Below, one piece after another: positions 24,816-33,790 of a stretch of 64,000 nt of DNA; position 1 is the first letter of the stretch; each line of letters opens with the position of its first letter. This DNA comes from Prolixibacteraceae bacterium UBA6029. Lineage in GTDB: Bacteria > Bacteroidota > Bacteroidia > Bacteroidales > Prolixibacteraceae. The notes under the pieces were generated by a model. The model did not search any database. It worked only from the letters and a program-made list of their open reading frames with translations, and was not told the DNA's origin. Position numbers and translations under genes: made by a program. The stretch is from the NCBI GenBank assembly GCA_002429385.1, contig DIZL01000005.1, positions 184,230-248,229 of the forward strand, written 5' to 3'.

Positions 24816-25262
24816 TCAGGAATCTTTCATGATTATTGAATCGACCGAACCGGCACCACTACCATAGATAAACAAATAGACCAAAAGTAATGTAAGGGCA
24901 AAATCTGTTCGGTATTCGTGAGCCATCACCCATATCCCTTTATACATTAGAAGCGGCCATTTGGTGGATACAAATGCGGTCATCATGATGATAAAGAGCG
25001 GAATTGAAGCTAATCGGCTGAACAACCCAATCAGGACGAAAATGCTGCAAACAATTTCAAATATTCCTGTAAAATTTGCCCAGAAAGCCGGATTACTGAA
25101 TCCAATTTTTAAAAACCTTCCTGTTCCCAATAATTCCGGAAATAGAAATTTCTGAATCCCTTCAGTCAGAAATATTAAACCAACTACTAACCTGACCAAT
25201 ATGGCTCTATTGTCATCTACAGTGCTAATTACGAATGCTTTAAATGATTTTGTTGATTTCAT
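24816..25262 (-). CDS. DoxX-family membrane protein
   Basis: 148 residues from the ATG at 25262. Four membrane helices. The family pattern is clear: RLVVGLIFLTEGIQKFLFPE, GRFLKIGFSNPAFWANFTGI, EIVCSIFVLIGLFSRLASIP and TALVST-like MTAFVSTKWPLL. DoxX proteins are small inner-membrane proteins tied to redox or sulfur stress in some bacteria. Nothing nearby fixes a substrate. Confidence 0.85.
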   Translation of the reverse strand: MKSTKSFKAFVISTVDDNRAILVRLVVGLIFLTEGIQKFLFPELLGTGRFLKIGFSNPAFWANFTGIFEIVCSIFVLIGLFSRLASIPLFIIMMTAFVSTKWPLLMYKGIWVMAHEYRTDFALTLLLVYLFIYGSGAGSVDSIIMKDS

Positions 25263-25409
25263 GGCAGTAGAATTAAAATTTAACAAATCTCAACTTATCA
25301 TTACCCATTTTTTGAAATAGGACCTGGTGATATAACAAAAATGAAATAATAGTGTTTAGCACTGATTCCAATTCCCATTTTGTTGCAAGTGAAGGATATA
25401 ACATGAGAA

Positions 25410-25439
25410 ACCCCTTTCATCTCCGATGATGAAAGGGGT
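25410..25439 (-). terminator. Strong hairpin after the M16 peptidase gene
   Basis: ACCCCTTTCATC (25410-25421) pairs perfectly with GATGAAAGGGGT (25428-25439) around a 6-base loop. On the minus strand it is followed by TTTCTC, a short T-rich tail. It lies 33 bases beyond the peptidase stop. Confidence 0.7.
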
Positions 25440-25471
25440 CTTACGAATGAAATTATCGTTCGGTTTGGTTT

Positions 25472-28282
25472 TTATGCTTTGGGTTTAAAGATTATATCCA
25501 CCACATCAGCTTTGGCTAAAAAGGCTTTTACAAATTCCTGTACCTGGGCAATTGTCATTTTCTGTAGAATATTTTCAAAATTATCAGCAGCAGCCGGGTT
25601 GTAAGCATAGGTGTAGTATGTATTCAAAGCCTGCAACCAGTAATTGTTATGAAGCTTCGACTGTTCCCTGTTTTTCAGTAGGCTTTCAACGACCTTGCTC
25701 AGATCCGTAGATGTTGGTCCGTTTTGGGCTATTTTATCAATTTCGCGATAAAGGATAGACTTCAGGTTTTGAGCTTTTGCCGGATCGGTGTCAAACGTCA
25801 GACTTAGGGATTTTTCTTCCTGCGGAAATTTCGATGAGCCGGCTGAAACCCTCACTCCATAGGTACCTCCTTCTTTTTCGCGGATTTCGTCGATGTAACG
25901 GAGATTTAGCACATCTCGGAACACGCTTAGTATCATATTCTGTTCAGGTGAGAACTCCATTTTTGCATTGAAACTGACTGTAACGGTGGCCTTCTTAACC
26001 TCAAGCGGTATTTCAATTTCACGTTCCGTTTTACCCTTTGGACCTTCAACTTTGCGATCGGTCCAGGTTTCTACCCTTGATAAGTTGGTCAACGAACCAA
26101 TGTATTTTTCGGCCATGGTTTTGGCGGTTGCCTCATCAATATTACCAACAATATAGTAGGTAAAATCGCCTGCATCAACAAAACGATCTTTGTAGATGCT
26201 TTCCATCTGGTCCAGCGAAATCTCATTGAACAGTTCAGGGGTCATCAGTTTGGTCCTTGGGTTTTTGCAGGTCATGATCAGGGATAAAGAGTCACCCATG
26301 ATCTTCTGTGGATTGTTGGCCATATTGGCCACATATGCCTTGTAACGGCCCAGCATGGCATCGTAGGCTTCCTTGTCGAAGCGAGGGTTTTCAAATTGAA
26401 GATACAGCAGTTGCATCAATGTCTCAAAATCTTTTGGAGTGGCCGAACCAGTGAATGATTCGTTCAGATCGGACAGACTAACACTCAACCCAACCTTTTT
26501 ACCTGTAAGCGCTTTTTTCAAAGAAATCGCATCATAATCGCCCAGGCCAAAAGCTCCCATGAATGAATTCAGAAGCATGGCCGAGGCAAGCTGATCATTG
26601 TTTACTTTTGAACTGCCGCCATTGCTGATGGCAATCAACGAAACCTGGTCTTTCTCGTAATCGGCCTGACGGAAAACAACTTTGGTCGAGTTTCCCAGGG
26701 TCCATTCAACGGCATTAAAATCAGGAAGGTTTTTGGTACTTGTCACTTTCGATCCCTTCAATTCTTTATTGATCAGGTTCGACGACACCACTTTATCTTC
26801 GTAAGGTTCAATCTGACTTTTCTCTACATCGGAAATAATGGCGAGTGCCTGTTCTTTTGAAAGGTGTTTGGCTTCCGGTTTGTCGGGACCCATCACCACA
26901 ATAACCCGGTTTTCGGGAGTCATCCATTCTTTTGCCTTTACCGAAACATCTTCAACCGAAATGGCCGGTAATATTTGCTTTGTAAATTCCAGATCAAAAT
27001 CAATCGTTGTAATAGGTTCTCCATTAATATAGTTGTTCTTAATGTCAGAGACATATTGATCGTTGCTTATTTTATCGCGCTGTTTGTAACGGCTTTCCAT
27101 TGATGTAAGCATATTGATCTTTGCACGTTCGAGTTCCCCTGTTGTAAATCCGTGCTGATAAATCCGTTCTGCTTCTGTATAGATGGATTTAAAGGCCAGA
27201 TCATCCTGATTGGGTTTTGCCGTGGCTGAAATTGTAAATGACTCATACCCTGTTACTAAACCGCCGTATCCAATATTTCCATTGATGAACGGAGGAGTGC
27301 CTTTCTGAAGTATTTCAGTAATGCGGTCCCTGATCATCATACTGAATAAGGATTGTATGGTCCGCTGGCGCAGGTAATTCAGGTTCTTATCCGCTGTATC
27401 TGTTGCTTTGTGCTTGATGTACAGGGCTACGGAGTAACCGTCGGCTTCCTTGTCGGTAGCCAGGACATATAGTGGTTCCTTGTGATCGGGTACATCATAG
27501 AATTCACGCTTTTGGGGGTCTTTAACAGGTTCAATGGCTGAAAGCAGTGTCTTTACTTTTTGCTCCACGGCATCCACGTCAATATCACCGACTATGGCGA
27601 TAGCCTGTAGGTCGGTCCGGTACCACTCGTGATAAAAATCACGAAGCGTTTCATGTTTGAAGTTATGGATCACATCCAGATCCCCAATCACATCGCGGGC
27701 CATGTATTTGGAACCATTAAGCAATACAGGCAAAAACTGGCGCTGCATGCGGAATCCTGCAGTTCGACGGGTACGCCATTCTTCGGCAATTACCCCACGT
27801 TCGGCATCGATTTCTTCATCGGTAAGCAAAAGGAAATGGGACCAGTCGTTTAATACCAGCAAACAGGTATCAACCAGCCCTGCATGTTTAACAGGGACAT
27901 CGCTCATGTTGTATACCGTTTCGCCATAACTGGTATAGGCATTGATGTTCCGGCCAAATGAAACGCCATGTTTTTCGAGAGAGTGGATAATCCCTTTCCC
28001 CGGGAAATGTTCGGTGCCATTAAAGGCCATGTGTTCCAGGAAGTGAGCCAGCCCGTTTTGATCGTCGTTCTCGAGCAAAGAACCTACATTTTGAATGATG
28101 TAGAAACTGGCCCGCTCTTTGGGCTCTTCGTTGTGACGAATATAATAGGTCATTCCATTGCTCAGTTTGCCCGTGCGTATTGCCGGATCAGTTGGTGCTA
28201 GCTTGGTGTAATCAACCTGGCTAAAACATATTCCTGAGAACAGCAACAGGGCAATGACCGGAATTAATCTGAATTTGATCAT
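25472..28282 (-). CDS. Periplasmic M16-family zinc metallopeptidase
   Basis: 936 residues with a signal peptide (to CFSQ). The inverted zinc motif HxxEH appears as HFLEH at residues 80-84, with the third ligand Glu in the downstream AERGVIAEEWR segment. The length corresponds to two M16 modules (active and inactive halves) in one chain, as in pitrilysin and Bacteroidota homologues. The second half contains LPDFNAVEWTLGNSTKVVFR and a REKEGGTYGVRVS segment, the conserved Arg/Tyr pair of the substrate-binding lobe. It likely degrades peptides in the periplasm. Single-gene unit with a downstream hairpin. Confidence 0.92.
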   Translation of the reverse strand: MIKFRLIPVIALLLFSGICFSQVDYTKLAPTDPAIRTGKLSNGMTYYIRHNEEPKERASFYIIQNVGSLLENDDQNGLAHFLEHMAFNGTEHFPGKGIIHSLEKHGVSFGRNINAYTSYGETVYNMSDVPVKHAGLVDTCLLVLNDWSHFLLLTDEEIDAERGVIAEEWRTRRTAGFRMQRQFLPVLLNGSKYMARDVIGDLDVIHNFKHETLRDFYHEWYRTDLQAIAIVGDIDVDAVEQKVKTLLSAIEPVKDPQKREFYDVPDHKEPLYVLATDKEADGYSVALYIKHKATDTADKNLNYLRQRTIQSLFSMMIRDRITEILQKGTPPFINGNIGYGGLVTGYESFTISATAKPNQDDLAFKSIYTEAERIYQHGFTTGELERAKINMLTSMESRYKQRDKISNDQYVSDIKNNYINGEPITTIDFDLEFTKQILPAISVEDVSVKAKEWMTPENRVIVVMGPDKPEAKHLSKEQALAIISDVEKSQIEPYEDKVVSSNLINKELKGSKVTSTKNLPDFNAVEWTLGNSTKVVFRQADYEKDQVSLIAISNGGSSKVNNDQLASAMLLNSFMGAFGLGDYDAISLKKALTGKKVGLSVSLSDLNESFTGSATPKDFETLMQLLYLQFENPRFDKEAYDAMLGRYKAYVANMANNPQKIMGDSLSLIMTCKNPRTKLMTPELFNEISLDQMESIYKDRFVDAGDFTYYIVGNIDEATAKTMAEKYIGSLTNLSRVETWTDRKVEGPKGKTEREIEIPLEVKKATVTVSFNAKMEFSPEQNMILSVFRDVLNLRYIDEIREKEGGTYGVRVSAGSSKFPQEEKSLSLTFDTDPAKAQNLKSILYREIDKIAQNGPTSTDLSKVVESLLKNREQSKLHNNYWLQALNTYYTYAYNPAAADNFENILQKMTIAQVQEFVKAFLAKADVVDIIFKPKA

Positions 28283-28643
28283 ACGTTCTTTATTTGGTTG
28301 TTTCTTACTCTTTTACAAGATTCATTAGGGTGATTTGTTACAATACTGTCAAATAAGTAATCATCAAGTGTTCATAATTACAAGTTAGCAAAATTATTTA
28401 ATCAGCGGGAAAAGTTATTTTCAAAGATTTTCAATCCCTATACTGATGCAGATTTGTAATCTTCACCTCTTAACTGTGAATCTGTGATCCATCCTGATAT
28501 TCTCCCCAATAAAATTACTGCAAATCCTCCATGGAAAATATTGGATTGCAAATCACTGAATAAATAAAACAGATTATACCATTCAACCCCAATGGTTGTT
28601 GCGAAAAATGGAAAGTTATAAATTCTTCTTTCCAGATTCAATC

Positions 28644-28877
28644 CTAATTCTCTTTTTTTGCACTCATCCATTTTCTGAATTTGATCAGGGTATCAATCAG
28701 GGTGAAGATTACCGAAACAAAAATGATCTCGAATAGTAGTGTAAGGTTAACCGGATTGATTCCAAAGATTGAAATTTCCTTCCTTTTATTATTCTTTCTT
28801 TCATTTCCGTAACTATTAAGCAGGGCCTGCGTATTACACGATCTATACCAGGTTGCCTGTTTAAGTATACACTATGT
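28644..28877 (-). pseudogene. C-terminal remnant of a membrane protein, 5' part lost at the 11-bp array
   Basis: On the minus strand, an open frame with no ATG reads LKQATWYRSCNTQALLNSYG, NERKNNKRKEISIFGINPVN, then a hydrophobic segment (LTLLFEIIFVSVIFTLIDTL) and IKFRKWMSAKKEN before TAG at 28644-28646. The composition is protein-like (a soluble loop, one helix, a basic end), but the frame closes upstream with TAG just inside the 11-bp array. I do not recognise the family. The array may have replaced the 5' end of the gene. Confidence 0.35.
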
Positions 28878-28983
28878 ATAGATTGAGATTAGAATATGTA
28901 TACCTTATGAGTTTATGAATACACAAGGTACACACAAGGTATACTCAATGTATACACAATGTATACACAATGTGACAAGTGAG
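28863..28983. repeat. Array of eleven 11-bp-phased units
   Basis: Eleven consecutive 11-mers from 28863: AAGTATACACT, ATGTATAGATT, GAGATTAGAAT, ATGTATACCTT, ATGAGTTTATG, AATACACAAGG, TACACACAAGG, TATACTCAATG, TATACACAATG (twice) and TGACAAGTGAG. The right half is nearly regular and the left half is degenerate. GTATAC recurs in both halves. The unit sequence differs from those at 6.2 and 17.9 kb, but the period is the same. Confidence 0.75.
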
Positions 28984-29067
28984 GGGTAACCGTTTAAAAG
29001 GAGATACCTGTATTTCTACCTGTCAGTTATTGAGAAATCAAGCATCTGTGAAAGATTTTAACATGAA

Positions 29068-29110
29068 AAAAGAGTCAACCCACAGCATAATGCAGTGGGT
29101 TGACTCTTTT
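29068..29110 (-). terminator. Terminator of the serpin gene
   Basis: A perfect 16-bp stem: AAAAGAGTCAACCCAC (29068-29083) with GTGGGTTGACTCTTTT (29095-29110), an 11-base loop and flanking A and T runs, so it could act in both directions. On the minus strand it lies 164 bases past the serpin stop. Confidence 0.85.
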
Positions 29111-29273
29111 GAGTTATTTTAGTATTGTTTGATCTTCAGTTAAGCGCCTCTATCGGGCTATAACCTCAACCTTTTATCGGTAAGGAATAAATCCAGACAC
29201 GAATTCAACCATACATTGGTGAATTTTGCGTTCAAAGGATATGTTTTGTAGTTGGGTATCTCTATTATTACCC

Positions 29274-30506
29274 CTAATTTTGACTTGGATCCATCACTTT
29301 ACCAATAAACAAAATAGCATTGGTGTCTTTTTCACGAATGGCAAAGACAAACGGATGATTGACCCTGAACGTATTGATATCCGGCCCCACAGCAGTTGCA
29401 ATTATGGTAATTCCGGTAACAGCTGCAGCTTCGGTTCCGCGTTCATCCACCTTAATGTAGGTTTTATGCATCACTTCACTAATTGCCAGTTTTGAATCAT
29501 CCGAAATGCCGCTTAGATTGGCTTTTGCATAATCAAAAGCATCGGTCATTCCCAAAGCTTTTAATTCATCCACTAAGCTGTCTTCAAATTTGAATTCGAA
29601 TCTTGGAAGGTATACTTTTTTAGTTTGCTCAGTCAGCTTGGAAATCCAATCGGTTATATTTTCCGGGGTCAACTGTGAAATTACATCGTCCACCTTTTTG
29701 CCACTTGTAGGAAGGAAGATCAGCATAGAATATTTTCCGCTTCCATAAGGTATTTCAAGCAGTTGAAAGTCTGTCTGACTGTAATAGTTAAACGGATTTT
29801 CGATTGACATGGTTGGCACCTGAACCGCAGAATTGTCTTCTTTGGTGAAGTTCTGGTTATTGGTGTCCAGAGGATCAAAACGATACTTCCATTGGCCGTT
29901 GAAATAGATGGCATTCAATAGATACATGACATCTTCGGGGTTCACCTTTTCGATGATCTTATCAATCTTCCCTTTGGTTTGGGTATTAACCCAGCCATTC
30001 ACTGTATTCAGTGTTTCTGTAGTCTTCGAAAAGTCAAGTCCTGAAACTTCAGCCTGGTAATAGTTTTGATTGGTGGTGATAAAATTATCCTTGATATGAA
30101 ATGAGTTCCGGTAGAAGATTGCGTTCGAAATTGAAAGTTCCACCATGGGGTCGTGGCTTACCAAGGACGAAACCAAATCTTTATAGCTCTGATTGATAAC
30201 GTCTGCTATCAATGATTCCTTGTGCAACATATCCTCCATTTGCGTTTTTGTATTGCCAACAGCGCCGTTATATGCCATAGCCAAGACCAGTGAAATACTC
30301 AAAGGAGAGATCATTGTATTATTCTGTGGCACAGCCAGCGAAGCATTGACCTTTTGAAAGATTTCCATTCCAAAGCGGTTGTCAGCAGCAACGATCTTAG
30401 CCGACTTTTCTGTTGGCGTCAGATTGGAAACTATCGGCGTTTCTGCTTTATTAGAGCAGGCAAGTAACAGAAATCCGAATATCGTCAAAGATAAGTATCG
30501 TTTCAT
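29274..30506 (-). CDS. Serpin-family lipoprotein (protease inhibitor)
   Basis: 410 residues. The start MKRYLSLTIFGFLLLACSNK has a lipobox, with Cys17 as the lipidation site. The serpin core follows: NTMISPLSISLVLAMAYNGA, MYLLNAIYFNGQWKYRFD, SAVQVPTMS. The reactive-centre loop hinge RGTEAAAVTGITIIA has the small-residue pattern of inhibitory serpins, and NTFRVNHPFVFAIREKDTNA follows it. It should trap a serine or cysteine protease by insertion of the loop. P1 cannot be set without an alignment. It probably protects the cell surface or periplasm from its own or foreign proteases. Confidence 0.93.
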   Translation of the reverse strand: MKRYLSLTIFGFLLLACSNKAETPIVSNLTPTEKSAKIVAADNRFGMEIFQKVNASLAVPQNNTMISPLSISLVLAMAYNGAVGNTKTQMEDMLHKESLIADVINQSYKDLVSSLVSHDPMVELSISNAIFYRNSFHIKDNFITTNQNYYQAEVSGLDFSKTTETLNTVNGWVNTQTKGKIDKIIEKVNPEDVMYLLNAIYFNGQWKYRFDPLDTNNQNFTKEDNSAVQVPTMSIENPFNYYSQTDFQLLEIPYGSGKYSMLIFLPTSGKKVDDVISQLTPENITDWISKLTEQTKKVYLPRFEFKFEDSLVDELKALGMTDAFDYAKANLSGISDDSKLAISEVMHKTYIKVDERGTEAAAVTGITIIATAVGPDINTFRVNHPFVFAIREKDTNAILFIGKVMDPSQN

Positions 30507-30728
30507 GGGTGTTGTTTTATGATTTAGACGGATTGCAAACGAAAAGGGTTGCGTTATATTGCAAATAATGGGTTCGAAGGCTTAACATTCAGAAAATAGA
30601 TTTAACTGACGCAACTAATCCACTCTCATCTCCATCTAGGTTACAATTGAACTTCACCAGACGGTTGACAGCTAAAGATTTTCTGGAATGAAAGACGGTT
30701 CTTTCACTAAAAGTCGGATTAATTGGGT

Positions 30729-30736
30729 TAATTTTG
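30729..30736 (+). promoter_or_regulatory. Probable -7 box of the ECF sigma operon
   Basis: TAATTTTG fits TAnnTTTG, 24 bases before the TTG start of the sigma gene. No good -33 element is visible, which would fit a gene read partly by its own ECF sigma. Confidence 0.35.
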
Positions 30737-30759
30737 GATAATCAGAAATTTGAGCGCTC

Positions 30760-31320
30760 TTGGAAGATTTTAAACCAATCCTGTCCGATTGTATTGCCGG
30801 AAACCAAAAAGCTCAGGCAAAACTATATCAGCTGTTTGCGCCGAAAATGTTCGGGGTATGTCTGTGTTATGCCCGGGACCGGATGGAGGCTGAGGATAAT
30901 TTACAGGAAGGATTTATCAAGGTGTTTAACAATCTGAAGTCTTTCCGACATGATGGTTCTTTGGAAGGCTGGATAAGGCGGATCATGATTAATGTCTCGC
31001 TCGAAAAATTCAGGAAACAACATTTGTTATATCCTGTCGAGGATGTTTCGATGTATGATTCAGTTAATTATTCGGACGATGTGATCGCAAAGATTTCGGC
31101 TGACGACCTGTTGAAATTGATTCAGGAATTGCCCCCTCGATATCAGCTTGTTTTCAACCTGTATGTGATTGAAGGAATGTCGCACCAGGAAATTGCCAGC
31201 GCAATGTCGATTACCCAGGGAACCTCTAAGTCGAACCTGTCGAGGGCCAGGGAAATATTAAAAAAGAAAGTTCACGAGAACTTTAGTGAGTTGGATGCCA
31301 AAAACAATTGCACGGCATGA
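30760..31320 (+). CDS. ECF-type RNA polymerase sigma factor
   Basis: 186 residues. The frame is bounded by a stop at 30751-30753 and the first usable codon is TTG at 30760, so a TTG start is inferred. Region 2 is visible (LYQLFAPKMFGVCLCYARDR, MEAEDNLQEGFIKVFNNLKS, LEGWIRRIMINVSLEKFRKQ), as is region 4 (LPPRYQLVFNLYVIEGMSHQ, EIASAMSITQGTSKSNLSRA). The last codons overlap the next gene (ATGA). It heads a four-gene operon with envelope proteins, so it is probably an envelope-response sigma. Confidence 0.9.
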   Translation: MEDFKPILSDCIAGNQKAQAKLYQLFAPKMFGVCLCYARDRMEAEDNLQEGFIKVFNNLKSFRHDGSLEGWIRRIMINVSLEKFRKQHLLYPVEDVSMYDSVNYSDDVIAKISADDLLKLIQELPPRYQLVFNLYVIEGMSHQEIASAMSITQGTSKSNLSRAREILKKKVHENFSELDAKNNCTA

Positions 31321-32726
31321 AGAAAGATCAGAATTTAGACGATTTGTCCCGTGAAAAGCTCCTGAACTATGAACAGGAACCACCCAAACATCTGCTGGAG
31401 AATATTCTGGCTGGTGCGGCAGGCAAGCGCAGGAAACGGAAACTGGTATTCTGGCGGATTGCCGGCATGGCCGCTGCAATTCTACTGGCCTTTATCGCTG
31501 GTTGGGAGCTTAACGATTCGAATGTCAATACCAATGTTCAACCGCTTGCTGTACTGCAAAATACTACTCCGCAAACAGAAACAAAAATAAACGGTCCGAT
31601 TGCTGCACAAGCGCGTAAAGAAATAAATGAATCTCAGCAGACCCCGAATAACAGGAATGAAGCCAGTCAGTCAGTTTCAAATAAAGCGCTATTGTCAAAC
31701 ATTACTAGCGCTTCTCAGGAGAACAAACCTTCGAATGAAGTACCCATTAATGTTCAGACCGACCAGTCGGAAATAGTGTCTCCATTGAAAAGTCTGACTC
31801 CCCGGATAAATGGGAATAACCAGACTACTTTACATACACAGGAAAGATTAGTCCCAATGGCCAAGAATGAGCAGGAAGAATTATCCATCGATCAGCAAAT
31901 CATGAATCAGAACAAGCAAATGCTGACGGCTCAGAATGTGACACAGAAGAAGAACCGATGGATGGTCGGGGCACAAATTTCGCCATCAGTCGATGTGAAC
32001 AGAAGTTCCCATTCTCAACAGTATGCCAGCAACATGGTGAAATCTGAATCAGGAAATGCAGTTGATCTGGGTGGAGGAATCAATGTGGAGTACAAACCAG
32101 GCAAGCGCTGGAGCATACAAAGCGGTGTTTATTATTCCGGATTGGGACAGACTTCCGGAAATTCATCGTCTTTAAATAGTAATCGTTATGGTATGGCCCC
32201 TGCCGGCGCACAGTATTTATACAATGTGACTTTCGATGCTAAATCAAACAACATCCTGATGAACGGTACTGCCGGAGTGATTGAATTTCATGGCCTACCG
32301 TCCGGAATTAATCTGGATACCAATCTGGCAGGCAATTCAATGACATCTGCCTTAGTTGTTTCAGATCTTAAATTTATTCAGAATTTTGAATATGTCGAAA
32401 TACCGCTTTATCTGCGGTACACACTTCTCTATTCAAGGTTTGATCTTGAAGTGATGGGAGGATTCAGTTCCAACCTGCTGGTTGGGAATGAAACCTACGT
32501 GGAAGGCAGCAATTACCGAAGTCTGGTCGGCAAAACGATGGATATGCAAACACTCAATTACAGCGGAACCTTGGGGCTCGGCCTGAAATACGGTTTATCG
32601 AAACGTATTTTCCTGAACGTGGAACCCCGTGTAAAATATTTCCTCAATTCACTCAACAGAAATTCTTCGGTTACTTATAAACCCTATATTATCGGAGTCT
32701 TTACCGGGTTGAGTTACCAGTTTTAG
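31317..32726 (+). CDS. Membrane-anchored probable anti-sigma factor with C-terminal barrel-like domain
   Basis: 469 residues from the ATG at 31317, which overlaps the sigma stop. The cytoplasmic part (DQNLDDLSREKLLNYEQEPP, KHLLENILAGAAGKRRKRK) is followed by one helix (AAAILLAFIAGWEL, about 47-63), a long Gln/Asn/Ser-rich linker to about 210, and a C-terminal domain of alternating strands (IQSGVYYSGLG, GLKYGLSKRIFLNVEPRVKY, FTGLSYQF) like an outer-membrane barrel. Position and topology suggest an anti-sigma factor for the upstream ECF sigma, though no classical anti-sigma sequence is obvious. Confidence 0.65.
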   Translation: MKKDQNLDDLSREKLLNYEQEPPKHLLENILAGAAGKRRKRKLVFWRIAGMAAAILLAFIAGWELNDSNVNTNVQPLAVLQNTTPQTETKINGPIAAQARKEINESQQTPNNRNEASQSVSNKALLSNITSASQENKPSNEVPINVQTDQSEIVSPLKSLTPRINGNNQTTLHTQERLVPMAKNEQEELSIDQQIMNQNKQMLTAQNVTQKKNRWMVGAQISPSVDVNRSSHSQQYASNMVKSESGNAVDLGGGINVEYKPGKRWSIQSGVYYSGLGQTSGNSSSLNSNRYGMAPAGAQYLYNVTFDAKSNNILMNGTAGVIEFHGLPSGINLDTNLAGNSMTSALVVSDLKFIQNFEYVEIPLYLRYTLLYSRFDLEVMGGFSSNLLVGNETYVEGSNYRSLVGKTMDMQTLNYSGTLGLGLKYGLSKRIFLNVEPRVKYFLNSLNRNSSVTYKPYIIGVFTGLSYQF

Positions 32727-32734
32727 TGTTCACC

Positions 32735-32880
32735 GGTCATTGGTTGTCATAGTTCTCGATGGTTGTGATAGTTGTAAGCCCCACTGCACAAATGGGATAG
32801 ATGACTATAATATGACGTGAAACTAATGCCAACAATGCCAACAATGCCAACATTGACAACCATTGACAACCAATACCCAT
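32735..32880. repeat. Short tandem repeats (9-10 bp) with inverted arms
   Basis: The left arm contains GGTTGTCAT, AGTTCTCGAT and GGTTGTGAT. The right arm contains three AATGCCAAC followed by two ATTGACAACC and AATACCCAT. GGTTGTCA on the left pairs with TGACAACC on the right. No gene is present in this 287-bp gap. It is laid out like the other arrays in the window but has a 9-10-bp unit. Confidence 0.7.
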
Positions 32881-33013
32881 CAACAACATTAACTTTTATC
32901 TCCCAAAACCATCTCCCCACGCAACCTTTTGTTCAACGATCCCATCTTATTGTTAGTACAAACCCTTGAATATCGAATACGAACGCTTAGTGCGAACTAA
33001 AAACCATTATTCC

Positions 33014-33790
33014 ATGAAAAAAATACTGATCATGTTACTGTCCGGCTTATTGCTTGTCCCGGCTTTTGCGCAGAAAAGCAAGAAAGACATCGTTTATCTG
33101 AAAACAGGTGCGATAATTAGGGGGCAACTCCTTACTTATGACCTGGCTACCGTGAAAATAAATTCAGACGGAAACTTATGGGTATTTAATCCTTCTGAAG
33201 TTGACAGTGTTTCATGGTCTTCCAAGAAAATCTCAAGATTTTCAAAATTAAAGGTCGATGTTGGTCAGGCAAAAAACTATTTCTTCGAAACTTCCATGGG
33301 CGTTCTGGTTGGAAACTCGGGGAATCAGCAAAAGGCCCCTTTTTCTTTTATGACCTCCTTTAACTACCGGGTAATGGATCGATTGCATGTTGGCGCAGGC
33401 GTGGGAGCTGAATTTATGGACGAATCGTATATGCCTGCCTTTGGACAGATTCAGTATAAATTCAGGGATACGAAATTTACTCCTTTTGTCAATTTACAGG
33501 CGGGATATGTGGTTCCGCTCGAAAACGGAAACCATCAGAATTATACTAACTACTATCCATCTTATTCTAACTACTATCCCGGTCCGCAAACCAGCGATAA
33601 GCTTACTGCTGAAGGAGGGTTCATGATTAATCCGTCAGTGGGGTTCCAGTCGTTTCCTTCCGAAAATTTTGGATGGTTCTTCTCGTTCGGATATCGCTAC
33701 CATCAACTGAATTATTCGGGAGATAAAGGCTATAAGCTTGAAACCAACTTTTCGCGTCTTTCACTTCGGATCGGATTTATCTTTAATTAA
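33014..33790 (+). CDS. Exported outer-membrane-barrel-like protein
   Basis: 258 residues from the ATG at 33014 (MKKILIMLLSGLLLVPAFAQ), a signal peptide ending at FAQ. Next is KDIVYLKTGAIIRGQLLTYD, a pattern of exported Bacteroidota proteins with a small SH3-like strand motif, then a barrel-like C-terminal half (FETSMGVLVGN, RLHVGAGVGAEF, FSFGYRYHQLNYSG, LSLRIGFIFN) with a terminal aromatic. The stop overlaps the next start (TAATG). Function unknown; probably part of the ECF sigma operon. Confidence 0.65.
   Translation: MKKILIMLLSGLLLVPAFAQKSKKDIVYLKTGAIIRGQLLTYDLATVKINSDGNLWVFNPSEVDSVSWSSKKISRFSKLKVDVGQAKNYFFETSMGVLVGNSGNQQKAPFSFMTSFNYRVMDRLHVGAGVGAEFMDESYMPAFGQIQYKFRDTKFTPFVNLQAGYVVPLENGNHQNYTNYYPSYSNYYPGPQTSDKLTAEGGFMINPSVGFQSFPSENFGWFFSFGYRYHQLNYSGDKGYKLETNFSRLSLRIGFIFN

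Larger units (their letters stand above)
28283..29273. other. 991-bp region with a gene remnant, an 11-bp array and a terminator
   Basis: No intact gene is supported. Contents from left: an AT-rich stretch with the M16 promoter region; a 77-codon minus-strand frame (28438-28671) with no recognised features; a degraded membrane-protein end (28644-28877); an 11-bp-phased array (28863-28983); and the serpin terminator (29068-29110). Confidence 0.5.

Noticed and set aside
28438..28671. 77-codon minus-strand gene
   Set aside because: No recognisable motif; it overlaps the end of the membrane-protein remnant in another frame. A frameshifted continuation of that remnant is possible but not shown.
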